Shown: in pieces, positions 31,144 to 36,156 of the stretch
Layout of the letters: every line of letters starts with the position of its first letter
How positions within the stretch are numbered: position 1 is the first letter of the stretch
Assembly (NCBI GenBank): GCA_964626885.1
Contig: CAZVJA010000028.1
Location: forward strand, 1 to 36,156
DNA length: 36,156 nucleotides
From: CAZVJA01 sp964626885
Lineage (GTDB): Bacteria; Planctomycetota; Planctomycetia; Planctomycetales; Planctomycetaceae
Direction of reading: 5' to 3'
Position numbers and translations under genes: made by a program
Notes under the pieces: model-generated
The model's database searches: none
What the model saw: the letters and a program-made list of their open reading frames with translations, nothing else
Told to the model about the DNA's origin: nothing

Positions 31144-33750
31144 CTAAAGTCGGTTGATCGGTCTTGCTGAAAGCTGTGCTGGGCCTGTTGGTTGTGACTG
31201 CAAAACTTCACGCGCCCATTCAAGCCAGCTTTTCCATTCGTCGCGCGAAATACTTGATGTCCCGGTTTGGAACGCCGTATCCGGAAGTTTTCGGTGAATC
31301 AGCAGCGCTTGCACGGCGACCCCGATGGCGTCCCCTCTCTTTCCCATTTGTGCATAGCAATTTGCAATTTGCAGATAGGCCAGGAGGGTCAAGGGATCTT
31401 CGGAGTACCTCACCGCCGCGCTGGTATAGGCCGCAATGGCCTTTTCATAGTCACCCAGCGCGAAGAGTGTGTGGGCGTTCTCGAAATAGCAGTCTCTCAG
31501 CAGTTGTTGTGCAAACTCATCGAGCGATTCGGTTTTATCCCGCTCGATGAGTTGCTCTTGCAGAGTGGTGTATTCCGCATGTGCGCGGTTCAACAAGCCG
31601 TTGATGGCGGCGGTGAGTTCTTTGCGGGCGTTTTCGGTTTCCGCATTCTTGTTCAATTTGTATCGCGGCAAATCCGCCGAATGCTGGAGAGCTTTGGCCA
31701 ACAGCGAACGAGCCTCCATGACTTCCGGGCGCTGAGGGTAGCGCCTCAAGAACTCATCAAGCTTCTGAATCGATTCTTCCCAGCGTGCGTTTGCTTCGGC
31801 GGGAGGTCCGTCGGCTTCGTATTTTTTCAGATCGGCCCGCGCTTTCGAGTCGAGAATCGCCGCGGTTTGGAACAGCAGCCGGCCGAGAGCAAACAGAGAC
31901 ATTTGCCACTCACCAGCCGAGGGATCGAGATTGGGGGATGTGAGAATCGACCGCCAGGCTTTCTCAGCCAGTTCCGGCTGATTTCGTTCGAGGTGGCATT
32001 GGCCGATCAGATAGCGAGCCTCGAACGCGGCAATGTCGATGGGAAAGTCCCGCAAGACTTTTTCGAATTGTTCCAGCGCTTCGTCCATGCGATCCAAATC
32101 CATCAACACGCGACCACGACGTACGTACGCCAACGCCATGCGGGCCTGCGGATTTGTATTGATGAACCGCGTGATCAATTCGAGTTCCTTTTCGGAATCT
32201 CTCCCCTTGTGATAGTGCTCCGCGCAATTCCACAAAATGTCGGAATAGGCCGCGGTGTCGGTTTGAGTTTCCGCCAGGGCGGCAAGAGCGGCGGCGCTTC
32301 GCCTCCAGCGCGTGCGCCGTTCCGATTCACGGCGGATGCGTACGGGGTTTCGGGATTCGGCTAATATTTTCTCGAGTTGCAGCGCCCATTGCTCGTAGGC
32401 CAGTGTCTCTTGCTTTAGTGCTTCTGATTGTTCGAACAGCGGCGTCATGTGTTGCGACAGCTCAATGGCCGCTTTGTACTCCTGGCTCTGGCTCCAATCC
32501 TGCCAGGCGGCAAGAATGGAGTTTTTGAATTCACCCGTCGTTAACCAGCGCGAGCTGAACCCTTCTGGTTGGACCTGCCCGAGGGCATCCTTGTAGTGAT
32601 CCAATGCTTCCTCGGTCCGTTTGTCTTTACGCAACAGATCAGCACGGCGAACGGAGGCCGCCAATCCCTCCGCCGTATGCGGGTAAAGCCGCATCGTGTC
32701 ACCGTATGCCGTCGATGCGTTATCAAACTCTCCCTGCAATTCGAAACTGAGTCCGATTAAGTAGGCCGCCTGGCGGGCGTACAGCGGTTCCAATCCGGCT
32801 GCTTCCAGAACCGGCCGCAGTCGTTCCCTGGCTTCTGCATATCTTTGCGCTGCCAGGTCCGCTTCCGCGCGAATGACTTGGGCCGCCTTACGATCGGAAA
32901 ACTGCTCTGAGATATTTGCCAGCGCCGCTTCGGCTTCCGCGGTTTTTCCCAGCAGAAGCAGTAATTCCGCACGGCGCAGATACGCTTCATCGCGGGGAGT
33001 TTGTTCGAGTCCTTGCTGCTCGAGCAACTGAGTATTCAACTCCACGGCACGGTTCAGGCTCTTTTCCGTCCGATGATTCAAATAGATCTCTTGCAGCATG
33101 GTGAGCGCGGCCCGCTGCTCTAGCGGGTAAGTGTCGGCGGCTTCCTGCAAACGCGCTTCCGCTCCCTTCGCGTCTCCCAGATGGAATAAACACGTTCCAA
33201 TCGCGAAGCACCATTCAGGACGGCGCGATTTGTCGAGGGTGCGAACTTCCGCCTTGTGCAGCAGATCGGCGCCCCGCCGGTACGCTGCAAGTTGGTCGTC
33301 CTCATCGTGTCCAGGTCCGGCTGCTTCTCGGAACGCCACGATCCCCTGGATATATTCCGGCGCTCCCGGAAAATCGGGATGCCGGTAATTCGCGCGGTCG
33401 AGCGCCATGGCGATCTGGCCGGCAGCTTCCAAATCTTCTGGTTTCCCGGATTCGTCCAGCAACGCCAGCGCGGTGCGGAGTTGCTCTTCCGGCGGAACCA
33501 CCGGCTCTCCGCCCGTGAAGAGCATTAAGCTCAGTAGAATGCCTGCACTGCCGAGCGTGCCCGCTGCGGCGATCTTCCACTTGGTGGATTTGAACCGCGC
33601 CAGCAACGCACCCAATCGGCCGGTTGCGGCCGTGGGCTGGTCCGCGGACTCGGTCGCTTGGGTGGCAGATGCGTGTGCGGATTTGTCGGCCATGGGAATT
33701 TCGGCGTCCGCGCCGCTTCCAGGTTCCAATCGAGACCCTTGCTCGAGCAT
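31144..33750 (-). CDS. Membrane-anchored TPR-repeat protein
   Basis: A very long protein (868 residues from this start). It has a disordered N-terminus, one transmembrane helix (WKIAAAGTLGSAGILLSLMLF) and then about 750 residues of TPR and TPR-like helices, for example GDAKGAEARLQEAADTYPLEQRA, RRAELLLLLGKTAEAEAALANISEQF, DRMDEALEQFEKVLRDFPID and ALGDYEKAIAAYTSAAVRYSEDPLTLLAYLQIANCYAQMGK. The repeat domain would face the periplasm and probably forms a scaffold, as in YbgF/BamD-type TPR proteins. No enzymatic motif is seen. The start is uncertain: the frame is open from 33858, with ATGs at 33750 and 33693, none with a strong ribosome site. It is encoded 45 bp upstream of the FlgN-like gene, so a flagellar link is possible but unproven. 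Confidence 0.75.
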   Translation of the reverse strand: MLEQGSRLEPGSGADAEIPMADKSAHASATQATESADQPTAATGRLGALLARFKSTKWKIAAAGTLGSAGILLSLMLFTGGEPVVPPEEQLRTALALLDESGKPEDLEAAGQIAMALDRANYRHPDFPGAPEYIQGIVAFREAAGPGHDEDDQLAAYRRGADLLHKAEVRTLDKSRRPEWCFAIGTCLFHLGDAKGAEARLQEAADTYPLEQRAALTMLQEIYLNHRTEKSLNRAVELNTQLLEQQGLEQTPRDEAYLRRAELLLLLGKTAEAEAALANISEQFSDRKAAQVIRAEADLAAQRYAEARERLRPVLEAAGLEPLYARQAAYLIGLSFELQGEFDNASTAYGDTMRLYPHTAEGLAASVRRADLLRKDKRTEEALDHYKDALGQVQPEGFSSRWLTTGEFKNSILAAWQDWSQSQEYKAAIELSQHMTPLFEQSEALKQETLAYEQWALQLEKILAESRNPVRIRRESERRTRWRRSAAALAALAETQTDTAAYSDILWNCAEHYHKGRDSEKELELITRFINTNPQARMALAYVRRGRVLMDLDRMDEALEQFEKVLRDFPIDIAAFEARYLIGQCHLERNQPELAEKAWRSILTSPNLDPSAGEWQMSLFALGRLLFQTAAILDSKARADLKKYEADGPPAEANARWEESIQKLDEFLRRYPQRPEVMEARSLLAKALQHSADLPRYKLNKNAETENARKELTAAINGLLNRAHAEYTTLQEQLIERDKTESLDEFAQQLLRDCYFENAHTLFALGDYEKAIAAYTSAAVRYSEDPLTLLAYLQIANCYAQMGKRGDAIGVAVQALLIHRKLPDTAFQTGTSSISRDEWKSWLEWAREVLQSQPTGPAQLSARPINRL

Positions 33751-33995
33751 TCGACCATCGGCCGGATGACGAGAGCTGCGAGTTCGAAGGGAAAAACCGG
33801 TAGAAGGTAGCGAGGTCGGTCTCGAAAACGGGCGCTGGCGCGATGCCAGAGACCGCATCGAGTCGGTTCAACAAGGATGGGAATTCGGAATGAGAGAGAG
33901 AGTTGAGGAAGGGTTGATACACTTTCTGCCGGTTTTTTGTCAACAGCGGTTCTTCCCTTGGGATGCATGAGATCATGGCGTGTGCCAAAGAATGC

Positions 33996-34026
33996 GAGCA
34001 GCCCTCGGAAGTTCCGAGGGCTGCTC
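33996..34026 (-). terminator. Strong hairpin downstream of the Cys-rich gene
   Basis: GAGCAGCCCTCGGAA (33996-34010) and its perfect 15-base complement (34012-34026) are separated by one base. This gives a very stable stem about 65 bp after the stop of the Cys-rich protein gene. On the minus strand a short T-containing run (CATTCTTTGG) follows. It is a likely transcription terminator separating that gene from the TPR/flagellar genes. Confidence 0.7.
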
Positions 34027-34089
34027 TGAATCAACTCGTTACTCGTCTCGTCGGTCAGGCTGGTCTGCCTGGACCTCACTCGATCCTAC

Positions 34090-35358
34090 TTAGTTATTCA
34101 GACCGAAGAGGCTGGCCAACCGGTTGTTCTGACGCGAAGGACGACCCGACTGCTGCTCTTGACGCAGACGTGACGGGAAGTAGGCCTTCGGGTCTTCCGG
34201 AGGAGCCGGAGCCGGGGCGGCTTCGCCACCTGCAGGAGCAGGAGCAGCTTGCGCCGGGGCGCCACAGGCCGGAGCACAGCTGTTGCAGCAGCTGTTGCAG
34301 CAGCCATCGACGATGTCGTAACCGCAAATCTTCAGAGCTTGCTCAGCCTGCTTACGCACACCCTTGTCGCAGTCGGCGAGGGCACAGGTCAAAGCCGCGG
34401 TGACTTCGGCGCTGCAGCAGCAGGGGTTCTTGCGGAGCATGTCGCCGATTTCGTCGGCCGCTTCTTTACGAACCCGCTCATCAGCGTCGTTCAACGCGTA
34501 GGTCAGAGCACAGAGGATTTCCGGGTTGCACTGGCAGTCGAACCGTCCGAGTTGACGGATCGCGGCACGGCGCTGCTTGGCGTAGCAAGCAGTCTGCGAC
34601 TTGTAGATCAGCTCGGCCACTTCGCACGGATCGGCGCAGCAGACCTTGACCTTCTCGTAGCAGACGCCCTTGCTTTCACCGAACAGGTCGCAGCGTCCGG
34701 CGAGCCAATCATGGCCATTGCCGAACAGGCCGCAATCGTGGCTGCCGCAGCCGGAACCGCACTTCGACTCACAGCAGCCCGTCGAGGGGCAGCCGCAGGT
34801 CGGAGCCGGGCAGCACTTGGGCGCTTCGCAGCACTTCGGAGCCGGGGCACAGCACTTCGGTGCTTCGCAGCACTTGGGCGCTTCGCAGCACTTCGGGGCT
34901 GGGGCACAGCACTTCGGTGCTTCGCAGCACTTCGGCGCTTCGCAGCACTTGGGCGCTTCGCAGCACTTCGGGGCCGGGGCACAGCACTTCGGCGCTTCGC
35001 AGCACTTCGGGGCTGGGGCACAGCACTTCGGCGCTTCGCAGCACTTCGGTGCTTCACAGCACTTGGGAGCTTCGCAGCACTTTGCGGCAGGCGCACAGCA
35101 CTTCGGAGCGTCACAGCAGCTGTTGCAGCAAGGCGGTTTGATGTCGGAGCACTTCCGTTGATAGACGTGCACCGTCGGGCAACAGGGACGAACGATTTTC
35201 GGTTTGCAGCAGCACGGCTGGCAATCGGAAGCACAGCCGCAGCTCTTGCACGATCCGCCGTGGCCACCAAAGCCACTGAACAGATCGTGAAGGCCTGCTT
35301 GTGCAACGGTAGTCATGCTCAACATGACCACGGCACTACAGATTCTGATCCATTTCAT
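34090..35358 (-). CDS. Secreted Cys-rich repeat protein with HEAT-like domain
   Basis: A 422-residue exported protein. It has a signal peptide (MKWIRICSAVVMLSMTTVAQA) and a Cys-rich head (CCNSCC, CGCASDCQPCCC). About 16 tandem units of EAPKCC or APAPKCC follow (residues 83-183), then a Gly/Cys region. The C-terminal domain has helical HEAT-like repeats (KQRRAAIRQLGRFDCQCNPEILCALTYALNDADERVRKEAADEIGDML, then AEVTAALTCALADCDKGVRKQAEQAL). A Pro/Ala tail ends the protein. Cys-Cys pairs throughout suggest heavy disulphide cross-linking or metal binding outside the cytoplasm. Planctomycetes are known for Cys/Pro-rich wall proteins, and such a role is inferred here. AAGGAG lies 10 nt before the ATG. 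A strong hairpin follows the gene. Confidence 0.85.
   Translation of the reverse strand: MKWIRICSAVVMLSMTTVAQAGLHDLFSGFGGHGGSCKSCGCASDCQPCCCKPKIVRPCCPTVHVYQRKCSDIKPPCCNSCCDAPKCCAPAAKCCEAPKCCEAPKCCEAPKCCAPAPKCCEAPKCCAPAPKCCEAPKCCEAPKCCEAPKCCAPAPKCCEAPKCCEAPKCCAPAPKCCEAPKCCPAPTCGCPSTGCCESKCGSGCGSHDCGLFGNGHDWLAGRCDLFGESKGVCYEKVKVCCADPCEVAELIYKSQTACYAKQRRAAIRQLGRFDCQCNPEILCALTYALNDADERVRKEAADEIGDMLRKNPCCCSAEVTAALTCALADCDKGVRKQAEQALKICGYDIVDGCCNSCCNSCAPACGAPAQAAPAPAGGEAAPAPAPPEDPKAYFPSRLRQEQQSGRPSRQNNRLASLFGLNN
34810..35112. repeat. Tandem 18/21-bp coding repeat (CCEAPK / CCAPAPK)
   Basis: About 16 near-identical units of 18 or 21 bp coding for EAPKCC and APAPKCC inside the Cys-rich gene. Third-position variation is modest, suggesting recent expansion by slippage or unequal crossover. 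Confidence 0.9.
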
Positions 35359-36156
35359 AAGACAGAGTCTCCTTCCCTTGGGATTCTTCTCGTGGGCCGT
35401 CCGAACCGGCGGCTTTGCGTCGGCAAACTTTTTTCGTCGGCGGTTTCCCCCTCACTGGGGATGCTCGGTCCGCCGAGCAACGCGCGTCGCTTGATTCCGA
35501 GATTCCCGTTTACAAAGCGGGTTCGACGGCGAAAACGTTTTCACCACTTTCTCGGCGACTGTGGAGGTCGTGCCTTGGATGCGGGGGTTCGTATGGCCCG
35601 CGTTTCGTGTTCCTTGGCAAGTGTCGTTGTGTGTCTCCTTCAAGCTCGGTCTGTGAAGGACTGGTGCAATCTATCGGCGGGGCCGCATTCGTCGCTGGAA
35701 TCTCTCAAGTCGGTATTTCCCAAAATGGTTACGTCGAATATGGTGCCGGTTTTCCAGCCCGTATCGCTTATGGAAACTGCATGCGACCTTGCGGTCTCGA
35801 TTACCAGGAAACGGGGCCTTTCTCCGGTAACTTGGGAAGAATGCACGCGCTATGGCAAACGTCAAAAGCAGGTTCTGATATGCCAAAAACAACTTCCATA
35901 ACACCTTGCGGCTGCAATAAAAACGATTGCAGCCGGGCCAGCGATCGCTCCCAAGAAAGCAGGCTTAACGACCGCGAAGACTTTGCGGTCACGTTTTCCC
36001 GTCGCATTCCTCTCATGGACATGCCGAACTGCGTTCGCAACGGTGGATCACTCGCAAAATGAGTGGTCAGGTTTCCGACTTCACGAACGGCAAGGGACTC
36101 GGATTCAGGGGGAAGGTTTTATGGTGCGAGGGTTCGAGGCCTCGACCGGCTTCAGG
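35359..36156. other. Gene-free stretch at the right end
   Basis: About 800 bp with no convincing gene. The left 50 bp hold the leader and ribosome site of the Cys-rich gene; its promoter must lie just beyond, but I cannot name the boxes. A 216-codon plus-strand frame (35415-36062) shows no family features or start site. There is a 10-bp hairpin at 35909-35935 and a 12-bp palindrome (TCGAGGCCTCGA, 36134-36145). Confidence 0.4.
35909..35935. repeat. Inverted repeat, possible terminator or regulatory hairpin
   Basis: CGGCTGCAAT (35909-35918) pairs perfectly with ATTGCAGCCG (35926-35935) around a 7-nt A-rich loop. There is no T tract on either side. Confidence 0.45.

Noticed and set aside
34810..35112. 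CRISPR-like regular repeat array
   Set aside because: Units of 18-21 bp are back-to-back with no unique spacers and are in frame with a protein; it is a coding tandem repeat.
34249..35901. Plus-strand open frame of 550 codons
   Set aside because: It is the antisense of the Cys-rich repeat gene: the periodic repeat keeps other frames open. The minus-strand reading has a signal peptide, Cys pairs and HEAT-like repeats, while this one is low-complexity Ala/Arg/Phe.
35415..36062. Plus-strand frame of 215 codons at the right end
   Set aside because: No recognisable family, no ribosome site, and it contains a 10-bp hairpin; not supported as a gene.

Overview
The window looks like a planctomycete (Planctomycetota) chromosome. 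This rests on a long one-strand flagellar cluster with a sigma-54-activator-like gene in front, EF-hand and His-rich insertions in flagellar proteins, a Cys-rich repeat/HEAT exported protein, and a planctomycete-style tyrosine integrase. It is an inference from gene style; no rRNA or other marker gene is present. A 100-N assembly gap lies inside fliL.

Layout. (1) 1-1829, plus strand: the C-terminal end of a glycogen-debranching-type glycosidase and a complete type II NADH dehydrogenase. (2) 1830-2325: non-coding or decayed DNA ending in a serine-recombinase C-terminal remnant. (3) 2326-9942: a compact integrative element of about 7.6 kb inserted in the 3' half of a tRNA-Pro(GGG) gene and bounded by a perfect 45-bp direct repeat. 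It carries a metallophosphoesterase-STAND-like protein (1093 aa, eroded P-loop), a tandem ribbon-helix-helix protein, a Rep_trans/NicK-like replication initiator or relaxase, a small unknown protein, an excisionase-like HTH protein and the tyrosine integrase. Several strong hairpins sit in its intergenic regions. (4) 9900-9975: the intact tRNA-Pro. (5) 10524-31098, minus strand: a flagellar export-apparatus, basal-body and hook cluster. In transcription order it reads FlgN-like, degenerate sigma-54 activator, flgB, flgC, fliE, fliF, fliG, fliH, fliI, fliJ, MotE-like, fliK, flgD, flgE, flbD, (gap), fliL, fliN, fliO, fliP, fliQ, fliR, flhB. (6) 31144-33858: a large membrane-anchored TPR protein. 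(7) 34090-35358: a secreted Cys-rich repeat/HEAT protein. (8) 35359-36156: no convincing gene.

How the genes work together. The flagellar genes supply the rod (FlgB, FlgC, FliE), MS ring (FliF), switch (FliG, FliN), export ATPase complex (FliH, FliI, FliJ), export gate (FliO, FliP, FliQ, FliR, FlhB), hook and hook-length control (FlgE, FlgD, FliK) and motor accessories (FliL, FlbD, MotE-like). No fliM, motA, motB, flhA or flagellin is in the window. The inserted element is self-contained (int, xis-like, rep/relaxase-like, regulator, one large cargo gene), and its cargo has the architecture of a candidate anti-invader or signalling protein.

Most notable observations: the MPE-STAND-like protein that has lost its Walker A lysine; a canonical EF-hand loop inserted in FliR; the sigma-54-activator homologue lacking Walker A lysine, Walker B acids and GAFTGA; FliN with duplicated FliM-type N-terminal motifs where fliM is missing; the His-rich FliL linker collapsed into an assembly gap; and long hairpins in the element that are candidate origins.
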